Part shown: positions 1-6,408 of the stretch, in pieces
Numbering within the stretch: position 1 is the first letter of the stretch
Layout of the letters: every line of letters starts with the position of its first letter
Assembly: GCA_003973375.1 (NCBI GenBank)
Contig: QNYL01000259.1
Coordinates: 1-9,028, forward strand
Source of the DNA: Flavobacteriia bacterium
GTDB taxonomy: Bacteria; Bacteroidota; Bacteroidia; Flavobacteriales; Flavobacteriaceae
DNA: 9,028 nt
Direction of reading: 5' to 3'
Position numbers and translations under genes: made by a program
The notes under the pieces: model-generated
Seen by the model: the letters and a program-made list of their open reading frames with translations, nothing else
Told to the model about the DNA's origin: nothing
The model's database searches: none

Positions 1-2392
1 TTTCCAGAATATTGACCAGCATAAACAGCGAATTGGTATTTCCTTTTTCCGGACTGTTTTGTTTGCGTGCAAAATCGATCACATCTTTTTTTGCCGGTGT
101 GGCAATGATTGAGCCTAAACGATCTCCGGTGGCACCAAAGTTCTTCGTAGTGGAAATTGAAGAAACCAGATTGATCCTGGCGTACTGCTGGTTGAGATTG
201 TTCATCACATACCTTGAAATGGTGCGCCATTTGGGTTCGTTTTCATTGTCGATCTTAACAGAATCATTGTATGCCTCATCAAGGAAGAGGGTGATCTTGC
301 TCGAACTGATGAATTTAAGGAAACGCAGCAAGGATCTGTTGTTAAAATCGGAATAACCTGACGGATTTGCGGGATCATTGATCACAATGGTCAGGTTCTC
401 GCAGAAACTGTCCCAAAGATTTCCTGATTCATCAAATACCTGGAAGGTTTTTTTCATACGTTCCAGTCTGTTGGTCAAACGGTCATAATCGATCCTGCCT
501 TCTTCATTAATCCCTATCTCAAGATCAAAAGGATTGATATCAAAACGGTCGGTAGGGAACAGATCCATATACTCCCATGAAGAATATTTATTAAAGAGGA
601 TATAAGGTTTTAAAACTTTATCTTCTTTACCAAACAACACATCCCGGATGATCATCTGAACATCATCAGAGATCGAAGTCTTATTCAGATTTGACAGATT
701 GCTGATAAATTCCTTAATGATGTTCTGTTCCTTTTTACTGAGCTGATTGTATTTGTCATAAATACCCAGATCGATCAAAAAGTTGTTAAAACGACCCGTG
801 TTATCAGCTTCATTTTCAACCTTAATCAGATATTGCTTGTACTTTTCAAGAAACAGATTAACACCAAAATTCTTATGGAAATGGTTTTTAAGCGTTCGCT
901 GATAAGTATCTGGAATCACTTCAAGGATCACCCTGCATCTATCTATAATATCCTGATCTACAGCCTTTAATTTTCTCTGTAAAAGATATTCTCCATAAGT
1001 TTTTATCTGGTTACGACCCCCACCCTCAACAATCGTTGCGATCTGCACCTGATCATTCTCCGAATAGAAATATTTTTTTGTGCGCTCTTCAAATTCCTGA
1101 ATCAGTCGTTTGTTCTGTTCTTTAATCGTACTTACAGAAGTACAGTTAAGGATCAAATCGAGGTAATCGCGTAATTTTTCCAGCGTGTATTTATCTTTCA
1201 GGATCTGACGGGAAAATTCGTCAAATTTAAACAGAACAATATCTTTTTCAAGATCGGTAATAGTGCCCAGTTGCTCTTTTTTAAGCAAAGTGATCTCATT
1301 GCGGTAATCTTCAATCTTATTCTCGATCAGGGTTTTAAAATGTTCTAAATTTCTTTTACTCACCTTTTCGAGGATCAGCCTGAGATTCAGCTGGCTGTTG
1401 GCCAATGCCCCCAGTTTTTTGGTATGTACCTTATTGAGTGTCTGAATGATCTTATTGTGCAAACAAAAAACCAGTGTTGTATTGGTACTTTTTGAAACAT
1501 CCGAAGTATCGATAAAGATCATACGGGTTAAGAGTGGGAACCATCTTCTGTGATTGAAAAGATTCTTACGTAAATAAGGAATTCTTATGGCAAAAATTGA
1601 GGTTTTATCCCCGTTGATAGCCTTGTACAGACTTTCTTCATCGGTAAAGTTGATCTCTTTTACAATTACCGGATTGAACAGCTCTTCTTTCAGCAATTTA
1701 ACCGCTGTATCTGAGCTGCCGCTCACTACGGTTTTCAGGAAACCGTTGAGCCCTTTAAAATTTATCGTCTGTTCAGAACGGATCAGAAAATCGGTTTTTT
1801 CCGCTGCGGTTGTGTAATGTGAACTCTGAATCACCATCTGATCGAGCACATCGAGTAAAAAATTCCACTGAGCTTCTTCCACTTTATCTTTAATTCCTAT
1901 CACCTCACGGAATTTTCTAAGCTCAGAAACCTGATCACCAAGAAGGATCTGATATCTGAAATTAAGATTTGTCTGTGTTACAGGTGGTGTTCCCACCGAA
2001 TAATCATGACATTTTAAGATATTCTTCGCCTGTTCCTGCTCATCTTCATTGATGGCCTCAGTATCGATCAGGGAAATCAGCCGCTGATGAAATTTATTCT
2101 TTTTGGTACGATATTCAAAAGCCTTTGATTCGTCATGGGGAAACAACATCAACGAAACATCGCTATAGCCCGGAATCGCTTCTTTAAGTTCGAGTAGCTG
2201 ACGGTTAATCTCTTTTTCCTGAAGAATCGGATCATCCGGTTCTTCATAGCATAAATGAGTAAACGATCTTAAATTATCAATTATATGCCTGGGTAAAAAG
2301 TTCTCTGCCCTTTGCCCCAGCGAGTGGTACAAATCAATAAAATCTCTTATCTCTTCTCTTAAACTTAATTTTGGTTTCCCTACAATTCTCAT
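1..2392 (-). CDS. Very large PLP-dependent aminotransferase-like protein (fold type I), C-terminus cut off by window edge
   Basis: The frame is open from the ATG at 2392 to the left edge: 797 codons with no stop. Near the visible end lie the hallmarks of class I/II aminotransferases: N672 in NDPANPSGY (PLP-binding Asn), D705 and Y708 in FLDEAY, K750 in STTKNFG (the Schiff-base lysine) and R758 in GDRLG. The K-to-R spacing of 8 matches aspartate aminotransferase (K258/R266), as does the Asp-x-x-Tyr. The aminotransferase part probably begins around residue 520-560. Residues 1 to about 500 match nothing I recognise; they are helical and charged, with a coiled-coil-like stretch near 348-445 and a GGGRNQ motif at 457-462. 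A stand-alone aminotransferase has about 400 residues, so this is at least twice as long. The usual GNxG-type glycine motif before the PLP Asn is not evident. The start is the first in-frame ATG after an upstream TAA at 2453-2455. PLP chemistry is well supported; the substrate is unknown. Confidence 0.85.
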   Translation of the reverse strand, partial: MRIVGKPKLSLREEIRDFIDLYHSLGQRAENFLPRHIIDNLRSFTHLCYEEPDDPILQEKEINRQLLELKEAIPGYSDVSLMLFPHDESKAFEYRTKKNKFHQRLISLIDTEAINEDEQEQAKNILKCHDYSVGTPPVTQTNLNFRYQILLGDQVSELRKFREVIGIKDKVEEAQWNFLLDVLDQMVIQSSHYTTAAEKTDFLIRSEQTINFKGLNGFLKTVVSGSSDTAVKLLKEELFNPVIVKEINFTDEESLYKAINGDKTSIFAIRIPYLRKNLFNHRRWFPLLTRMIFIDTSDVSKSTNTTLVFCLHNKIIQTLNKVHTKKLGALANSQLNLRLILEKVSKRNLEHFKTLIENKIEDYRNEITLLKKEQLGTITDLEKDIVLFKFDEFSRQILKDKYTLEKLRDYLDLILNCTSVSTIKEQNKRLIQEFEERTKKYFYSENDQVQIATIVEGGGRNQIKTYGEYLLQRKLKAVDQDIIDRCRVILEVIPDTYQRTLKNHFHKNFGVNLFLEKYKQYLIKVENEADNTGRFNNFLIDLGIYDKYNQLSKKEQNIIKEFISNLSNLNKTSISDDVQMIIRDVLFGKEDKVLKPYILFNKYSSWEYMDLFPTDRFDINPFDLEIGINEEGRIDYDRLTNRLERMKKTFQVFDESGNLWDSFCENLTIVINDPANPSGYSDFNNRSLLRFLKFISSSKITLFLDEAYNDSVKIDNENEPKWRTISRYVMNNLNQQYARINLVSSISTTKNFGATGDRLGSIIATPAKKDVIDFARKQNSPEKGNTNSLFMLVNILE

Positions 2393-2497
2393 TCCTGAAA
2401 TCTGATTTTGAAGAATTATTCTTTTCTTCGTTAAATGAATCTTTTGATCTTTTTTAGTTATAAAAACCGGAATTGAAAAACATTTCCGTTCCTATAA

Positions 2498-2529
2498 AAG
2501 GAGAGATCAGCCAAAGCTGAAATCTCCTT
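2498..2529 (-). other. Hairpin in the leader of the aminotransferase-like gene
   Basis: Two 14-base arms (2498-2511 and 2516-2529) pair as 7 bp, then two mismatches, then 5 bp, around the loop CAAA. Read on the minus strand it would sit at the very 5' end of the predicted mRNA. No T-run follows the arm on the minus strand, so a terminator is unlikely; mRNA stabilisation or leader regulation would fit. Confidence 0.4.
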
Positions 2530-2538
2530 ATCAACCTA

Positions 2539-2568
2539 CAAAAATAGTAGTTTTTATGGCCAACCCAA
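2539..2568 (-). promoter_or_regulatory. Bacteroidota-type promoter of the aminotransferase-like gene
   Basis: On the minus strand TATTTTTG (2546 down to 2539) fits the -7 consensus TAnnTTTG exactly, and a TTG lies 19 bases upstream (2568-2566). Transcription would begin near 2533, giving an mRNA leader of about 140 bases that opens with the hairpin at 2498-2529. This is a consensus match only. Confidence 0.5.
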
Positions 2569-2570
2569 CA

Positions 2571-2630
2571 TATTATTTTTAAAAAACACTGTATTATTTG
2601 AATTTATTTAAAAAAATCACATATTATTTG
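2571..2630 (+). repeat. Three short direct repeats TATTATTT(T/G)
   Basis: Copies lie at 2571-2579, 2592-2600 and 2622-2630. The last two are identical nine-mers ending in G; the first ends in T. Start-to-start spacings are 21 and 30 bases, close to two and three helical turns. The A-runs following copies 1 and 2 are also similar, which suggests an imperfect tandem duplication. In such AT-rich DNA chance similarity is a real alternative. Confidence 0.35.
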
Positions 2631-2660
2631 TTAATTAAATAATTCTAAACAATTTTTATC

Positions 2661-2677
2661 ATGATCAACCTGATCAT
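2661..2677. promoter_or_regulatory. 17-bp palindrome, candidate operator for the phosphoesterase gene
   Basis: ATGATCA and TGATCAT are perfect 7-bp inverted arms around ACC. The centre is 19 bases upstream of the -33 TTG (2689-2691) of the 2723 gene, a typical place for a dimeric regulator. No regulator is identified. Confidence 0.35.
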
Positions 2678-2687
2678 TCAGTATTTT

Positions 2688-2715
2688 TTTGAGTAGTTTC
2701 GTTACATATATATTG
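2688..2715 (+). promoter_or_regulatory. Promoter of the metallophosphoesterase gene
   Basis: TTTG at 2688-2691 (-33) is followed after 17 bases by TATATTG at 2709-2715, which is the -7 element TAnnTTTG short of one T. Transcription would start around 2720, leaving only a few bases or none before the ATG at 2723. Confidence 0.4.
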
Positions 2716-2722
2716 TAAAACC

Positions 2723-3613
2723 ATGGTAAATCAAATTATTAATCGTGCTTTTAAAAATGCCAAAAAGATCCCTTTAAAAAAGGATTCCAGATTTATCTTT
2801 TTCAGCGATCTTCATAAAGGGGACATGAGTTCTGCTGATGATTTTAAGAAAAATCTCAGGATCTATGAACATGCCATGAACAATTATTATCAAAACGGAT
2901 TTACCTATATTGAGATCGGCGATGGTGTGGAACTTTGGGAAAATACCTCATTTGGCCCTATTTACAAAGCATATCAGTCGGTTTTTAAACTTCTAAAACT
3001 TTTTTATAAGGAAAACAGACTGCATCTGATCTGGGGGAATCACGATATGGAATTCAGAGATCCGATCAAAGTTGAAAAGATTCTGTACGCTGTATATGCT
3101 CCAAAAAATATCGAGACCAGAAAACAATATTTTAATCTTAAATTTGAAGAAAGTATCCTTCTTGAGATCGAAAATACCGATAAAAAAATATTTGTTTTAC
3201 ATGGGCATCAGGCCGATTATATGAATTATGTTCACTGGAAGTTCCAAAGATTCTTTGTACGCTATTTCTGGAATTATATGCAAAAATGGTTCGGCATGAG
3301 TGATCCTACAAGTCCTGCTAAAAATTTCAGAAATCTGATAAAAGTTGAGAAGAAGTTAAACAAGTGGATCGTTAAAAATGATCATCAGATGATCATCTTC
3401 GGTCATACGCACCGCCCCAGATTTCCCGATCCGGGAGATTTACCCCTTTTTAATGATGGTAGCTGTGTACACCCCGGATCTATTACCGGAATTGAGATAG
3501 TGGATGAAAAGATAGCACTAATAAAATGGTATGAGGAAGTGACCAAAGAAGGACAAAAGAAGATCTTAAAGGTGGAACTTGAAGAACCTGTAAGTTTGTT
3601 TAAATTTTTATAA
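2723..3613 (+). CDS. Calcineurin-like metallophosphoesterase
   Basis: This 296-residue protein has all five blocks of the two-metal calcineurin-like phosphoesterase fold in order: D29 and H31 in FFSDLHKGD, D67 in IGDGVELW, N107 and H108 in WGNHDME, H160 and H162 in LHGHQAD, and H228 and H230 in FGHTHRP. It should hydrolyse a phosphomono- or phosphodiester with two bound metal ions. There is no signal peptide or membrane helix, so it is presumably cytoplasmic. LpxH (UDP-2,3-diacylglucosamine pyrophosphatase) has the same core, but it is shorter and reads GNRD rather than GNHD, so I do not assign that role. The segment 163-220 is aromatic and basic (YFWNYMQKWF) and could contact lipid or a bulky substrate. 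The start has no Shine-Dalgarno; it follows an A-rich stretch usual for this phylum. The metal transporter gene begins 54 bases downstream and may be co-transcribed. Confidence 0.85.
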   Translation: MVNQIINRAFKNAKKIPLKKDSRFIFFSDLHKGDMSSADDFKKNLRIYEHAMNNYYQNGFTYIEIGDGVELWENTSFGPIYKAYQSVFKLLKLFYKENRLHLIWGNHDMEFRDPIKVEKILYAVYAPKNIETRKQYFNLKFEESILLEIENTDKKIFVLHGHQADYMNYVHWKFQRFFVRYFWNYMQKWFGMSDPTSPAKNFRNLIKVEKKLNKWIVKNDHQMIIFGHTHRPRFPDPGDLPLFNDGSCVHPGSITGIEIVDEKIALIKWYEEVTKEGQKKILKVELEEPVSLFKFL

Positions 3614-3667
3614 TAGTTTTATTGCTTCTTAAATGATTAGCTCTATTTTTACAACAGAAAGATCAAG

Positions 3668-4537
3668 ATGACCTCAAACAAAGATAAAGCGATCCGGACC
3701 ACTTACCTGAGTATTCTTGGCAATGCTGCTTTGGCAATTGCCAAAGGAATTACCGGTTTTTTCGGACATTCTTATGCGCTTATTGCGGATGCCATAGAAT
3801 CTTCAACCGATGTTTTTTCTTCCTTAATGGTACTTTTCGGCTTAAAATATTCCACCAAACCTCCTGATAAGAATCATCCTTACGGACATGGGAAAGCGGA
3901 ACCACTGGTTACATTTATTGTGGTTGGTTTTTTGGTGATGTCGGCAACTATCATCGCCTATGAGGCCATTGATCATATCAAGACTCCGCACAAGGTTCCC
4001 GAAAAATATACACTTATTGTACTGGGAATTGTAATTTTGATCAAAGAAGGTTTTTACCGCTTTGTTTCAAAAAAAGGAGAAGAAACCAACAGTACTTCCC
4101 TCAATGCCGATGCATGGCACCACCGGAGTGATGCCATCACTTCAGCTTTTGCCTTTATTGGAATTTCAATAGCCATCTACATGGGGCCCGGCTATGAAAC
4201 TGCCGATGACTGGGCTGCACTTATCGCATCAACATTTATCTATTACAATGCCTTTTTGATCTTCAGACCTGCACTGGGCGAAGTAATGGATGAGCATTTT
4301 TACGATGATCTGGTGGAAGACATCAGAAAAATATCTAAAAATGTGGAAGGAGTGGTAGATACTGAAAAATGCCTGGTTAGAAAGACCGGACTTACCTACC
4401 TTGTCGATCTGCACATGATCGTTGATAAAAACATTACTGTTAAAGAAGGGCATACAATTGCCCACAGACTAAAAAAAGTACTGAAAGAGGAAATACCCGA
4501 GATCTCTGATGTACTGATACATATGGAACCCGACTGA
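3668..4537 (+). CDS. Cation diffusion facilitator (CDF) family divalent metal exporter
   Basis: This 289-residue inner-membrane antiporter should export Zn2+, Fe2+ or similar ions in exchange for protons. It has the family's six hydrophobic segments followed by a cytoplasmic domain from about residue 205. The transport site is formed by E44 and D48 (IADAIESSTD) and by H151 and D155 (AWHHRSD). A second site lies in the loop HPYGHGKAE (D67, H70, H74). H249, H262 and H285 in the C-terminal domain match the zinc-sensing site of the FieF/YiiP type. E44 stands where FieF has Asp45, which may shift metal preference. The ATG lies 54 bases after the phosphoesterase stop. A weak promoter (TTG 3622-3624, 19 bases, TATTTTTA 3644-3651) could serve this gene alone. 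Length and C-terminus are normal. The family is secure; the metal is not. Confidence 0.92.
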   Translation: MTSNKDKAIRTTYLSILGNAALAIAKGITGFFGHSYALIADAIESSTDVFSSLMVLFGLKYSTKPPDKNHPYGHGKAEPLVTFIVVGFLVMSATIIAYEAIDHIKTPHKVPEKYTLIVLGIVILIKEGFYRFVSKKGEETNSTSLNADAWHHRSDAITSAFAFIGISIAIYMGPGYETADDWAALIASTFIYYNAFLIFRPALGEVMDEHFYDDLVEDIRKISKNVEGVVDTEKCLVRKTGLTYLVDLHMIVDKNITVKEGHTIAHRLKKVLKEEIPEISDVLIHMEPD

Positions 4538-4632
4538 TTAACCCGAAAAATTCACCGCTAAGCTAATATTTTTGCGCCAATTTACTTGATATCAATATTT
4601 TATGATGATAATTTTCAAATTTAGTTTAGCCT

Positions 4633-4675
4633 AAATTTGGGCTATTGTTTAAATTTTGAACAATAGCCCAAATTT
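4633..4675. repeat. Perfect 17-bp inverted repeat (stem-loop)
   Basis: Arms 4633-4649 and 4659-4675 are exactly complementary, with a GGGC/GCCC core flanked by AAATTT. Pairing can extend through the 9-base spacer to leave a 3-base loop. It starts 96 bases after the CDF stop. It may end the upstream transcript, although no clean T-run follows, or it may be an intergenic palindromic element or a binding site. Confidence 0.7.
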
Positions 4676-4690
4676 GTGAATTATCCAGGT

Positions 4691-4712
4691 TAATGTGATC
4701 TATAACACATTA
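4691..4712. promoter_or_regulatory. Crp/Fnr-family operator upstream of the flavoprotein operon
   Basis: Arms TAATGTG and CACATTA are perfect 7-bp inverted repeats with 8 bases between, and the inner part TGTGA-N6-ACACA is one base from the classical Crp palindrome TGTGA-N6-TCACA. The centre (about 4701.5) is roughly 63 bases before the predicted start of transcription, the class I activator position. The promoter has a good -7 but no clear -33, as expected if an activator is needed. Which Crp/Fnr-type regulator binds is unknown. Confidence 0.55.
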
Positions 4713-4752
4713 TAAAGTAATCAAAAACACAATAAAAATCTTTATTCTTCCG

Positions 4753-4760
4753 TAAATTTG
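4753..4760 (+). promoter_or_regulatory. -7 element TAAATTTG of the flavoprotein operon
   Basis: This is an exact match to the Bacteroidota -7 consensus TAnnTTTG, 22 bases before the ATG at 4783. I find no TTG in the -33 window (about 4729-4733). Predicted start of transcription is near 4765, giving a leader of under 20 bases with no Shine-Dalgarno. Confidence 0.6.
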
Positions 4761-4782
4761 CTCTGTTTAAATTTAATTCAAA

Positions 4783-5976
4783 ATGGGAAAAAGAGTATTG
4801 ATCTTAGGGGGTGGATTTGCCGGCGTGGAAGCCGCGATCTATTTACAAAAAGAGAATTTTGATGTAACTCTGATAAGTAACAGAGAATATTTATATGTTT
4901 ACCCGACATCCATCTGGATTCCGGTAAAAAAAATAAAGTTTCAGGATGCCTGTGTTCCGATGAAATCGCTTAAAAAAGCACATGGTTTCAGCTGGATAAA
5001 AGATGAAGTAACCGAAATCAGGGCTAAAGAAGGCAAAGTGATCTGTAAAGAACATACTTTGGCTGGATATGATCACCTGGTGATCGCGTTGGGAGCCGGT
5101 AAAAGAAAATACAAAGGAAGAGAGAACTTTCTTTCTATCTGCGGAGCACCTTCAGAGGCAGAAATGCTCAGAGATAAACTCGATGAGCTGGTTAAAAAAG
5201 GCGGAGGAACTATTGCCATGGGATTTGGAGGAAATCCTCATGATAAAAGTGCTGTAAGAGGCGGACCCGCTTTTGAGCTCCTTTTTAATGTGAATCGCTA
5301 TCTGAAAAGACACCACAAACGAAATAAATTTAAACTGATCTTCTTTACTCCGGTTACTAATCCCGGTGCCAAGATGGGTAAAAAAGCACCTGATTTTATG
5401 GATGACTATTACCAGCGACTAAAGATCGATCAGCATGTAGGCAAACCGATCAAAGAGTTTGTTGAGGATGGTATTATTTTTAATGATGACACCAAATTAC
5501 ACAGTGATTACACCATGTATATTCCGGCTTTGCAAGGACATGAAGTTTTTTACAAGGCTTCAGATCTGCCCTTGAGTGCCGCCGGTTTTATAAAGATCAA
5601 TGAACATTTTGAAGTTCAGTTTGAAGATGATGAGAATATGAGCAAAACCTCTGTTTATGCCATTGGCGATTCCGCTGCACTGGAAGGTCCGAACTGGAAA
5701 GCCAAACAAGGACATATTGCCGAAGTTATGGCACGTAACCTCGCCTATAATATAGCCCAGAAAGAAAAAGGCAGCGACCTGAGAAAAGGATACAAGGAAC
5801 ATTTGAATATTCTTTGTGTTATGGATAGTGGTAACGGTGCAGCCTTTATTTACAGAAATCATGAAAAAGAAGTGATCTTTCCTATGCCCTATTTTGGCCA
5901 CTGGATGAAAAAAGGCTGGGGCTGGTATTTTAAGAACTCAAAGCTCAATAAAATACCCCGTTTACCGGGAATGTAA
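4783..5976 (+). CDS. Sulfide:quinone oxidoreductase-like FAD flavoprotein, catalytic Cys set incomplete
   Basis: A 397-residue two-dinucleotide-fold flavoprotein. The N-terminal LILGGGFAG (6-14) binds the FAD ADP moiety, LGAG at 103-106 follows the first domain, and YAIGDSAAL (292-300) is the second FAD motif. The C-terminus (GHWMKKGW and following Trp/Lys/Tyr residues) resembles the amphipathic membrane-docking end of SQRs, which pass electrons from sulfide to quinone. C120 (SICGAP) and C345 (LCVMDSGNGAAF) fall where SQRs have conserved cysteines, but the third, expected just before the GPA(Y/F)E motif, is replaced: the sequence reads SAVRGGPAFE at 156-165. A classical sulfide-oxidising disulfide mechanism is therefore doubtful, and another quinone-reducing or persulfide-related role is possible. 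The ATG is the family start. It heads an operon with the NifX-like gene 29 bases downstream and is probably controlled through the Crp/Fnr-like site. Confidence 0.85.
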   Translation: MGKRVLILGGGFAGVEAAIYLQKENFDVTLISNREYLYVYPTSIWIPVKKIKFQDACVPMKSLKKAHGFSWIKDEVTEIRAKEGKVICKEHTLAGYDHLVIALGAGKRKYKGRENFLSICGAPSEAEMLRDKLDELVKKGGGTIAMGFGGNPHDKSAVRGGPAFELLFNVNRYLKRHHKRNKFKLIFFTPVTNPGAKMGKKAPDFMDDYYQRLKIDQHVGKPIKEFVEDGIIFNDDTKLHSDYTMYIPALQGHEVFYKASDLPLSAAGFIKINEHFEVQFEDDENMSKTSVYAIGDSAALEGPNWKAKQGHIAEVMARNLAYNIAQKEKGSDLRKGYKEHLNILCVMDSGNGAAFIYRNHEKEVIFPMPYFGHWMKKGWGWYFKNSKLNKIPRLPGM

Positions 5977-6005
5977 TCTTAAAAACTGTTTAAAAATAAA
6001 TAATT

Positions 6006-6401
6006 TTGAAAATAACATTTCCAACAAACGACAGAAAAACCATAGCCAAAAGAACCGGCAGATGTAAGGAATTTGCTGTTTATGAAATTGAAGACCATAG
6101 CATTAAAAATATTGAATATTTAGAAAATACCCACGAACATCATGATCACGGACACGGGCATGGAAATGGAAGCGGACACGGACATGGAGACGGGCATGGA
6201 CATGGCAGACAAGATCATAACAAAGGGGAAGGTGAACACTCTCATGAAGAGATTGGCGAAATACTGAATGATACTGATGTACTGATCGTTGGCCGGGTAG
6301 GTAAATTTATGAAAAAAGCCCTTGAAGGATTTGGTATTAAATACCATATAAGTAAAAATCCGGATATTGAAGAGTCTTTAAAAGAATATCTCAATTCTTG
6401 A
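6006..6401 (+). CDS. His-rich NifX/MTH1175-type (dinitrogenase FeMo-cofactor biosynthesis family) protein with TTG start
   Basis: A 131-residue protein. Residues 1-41 (KITFPTND...GRCKEFAVYEI) and 84-128 (DVLIVGRVGKFMKKAL...GIKYHI) are the two halves of the small RNase-H-like NifX/NifB-C fold, which binds iron-molybdenum-type or other metal clusters. Between them sits a low-complexity insert with 13 His among residues 43-80, mostly GHGH repeats, which should bind Ni, Zn, Co or Cu. C20 is the only cysteine. The start must be TTG at 6006: it places Met at the family's usual KI..PTND beginning, and no ATG lies upstream in frame. It is 29 bases after the flavoprotein stop, so it is probably co-transcribed. 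No other nitrogenase gene is present, so a nitrogenase role is not implied. Metal delivery to, or sensing for, the neighbouring flavoprotein system is an inference. Confidence 0.8.
   Translation: MKITFPTNDRKTIAKRTGRCKEFAVYEIEDHSIKNIEYLENTHEHHDHGHGHGNGSGHGHGDGHGHGRQDHNKGEGEHSHEEIGEILNDTDVLIVGRVGKFMKKALEGFGIKYHISKNPDIEESLKEYLNS
6145..6217 (+). repeat. Imperfect tandem GGACAyGG-type repeats encoding Gly-His
   Basis: Units such as GGACACGGGCATGG and GGACATGG recur and encode the GHGH run of the NifX-like protein. Codon variation (CAC/CAT, GGA/GGG) shows the repeat is not freshly expanded, but its copy number may vary between strains. Confidence 0.6.
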
Positions 6402-6408
6402 GAAAATC

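Larger units (their letters stand above)
2393..2722. other. Divergent intergenic region without genes
   Basis: These 330 very AT-rich bases separate the minus-strand aminotransferase-like gene from the plus-strand phosphoesterase. I see no credible coding frame or RNA gene. Contents from left to right: the 5' leader of the minus-strand gene with its hairpin, its promoter, three TATTATTT direct repeats, a 17-bp palindrome, and the phosphoesterase promoter. Confidence 0.7.

Noticed and set aside
12..356. Open plus-strand frame of 114 codons
   Set aside because: It lies antisense to the aminotransferase domain, whose PLP motifs are read on the minus strand; no promoter or recognisable protein.
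1587..1817. Open plus-strand frame of 76 codons
   Set aside because: Antisense shadow of the N-terminal part of the same minus-strand gene; low-complexity Ser/Leu product.
2723..3613. Assignment as LpxH of lipid A synthesis
   Set aside because: The core motifs are shared by many calcineurin-like enzymes; GNHD and the greater length differ from classical LpxH, and no lipid A genes are adjacent.
6120..6347. Minus-strand frame encoding a Met/Ser/Val-rich repeat
   Set aside because: It is the complement of the Gly-His repeat of the NifX-like gene and has no features of its own.
6006..6401. Nitrogenase cofactor assembly role for the NifX-like protein
   Set aside because: No nif gene is nearby, and small MTH1175-type members are common in organisms that do not fix nitrogen.
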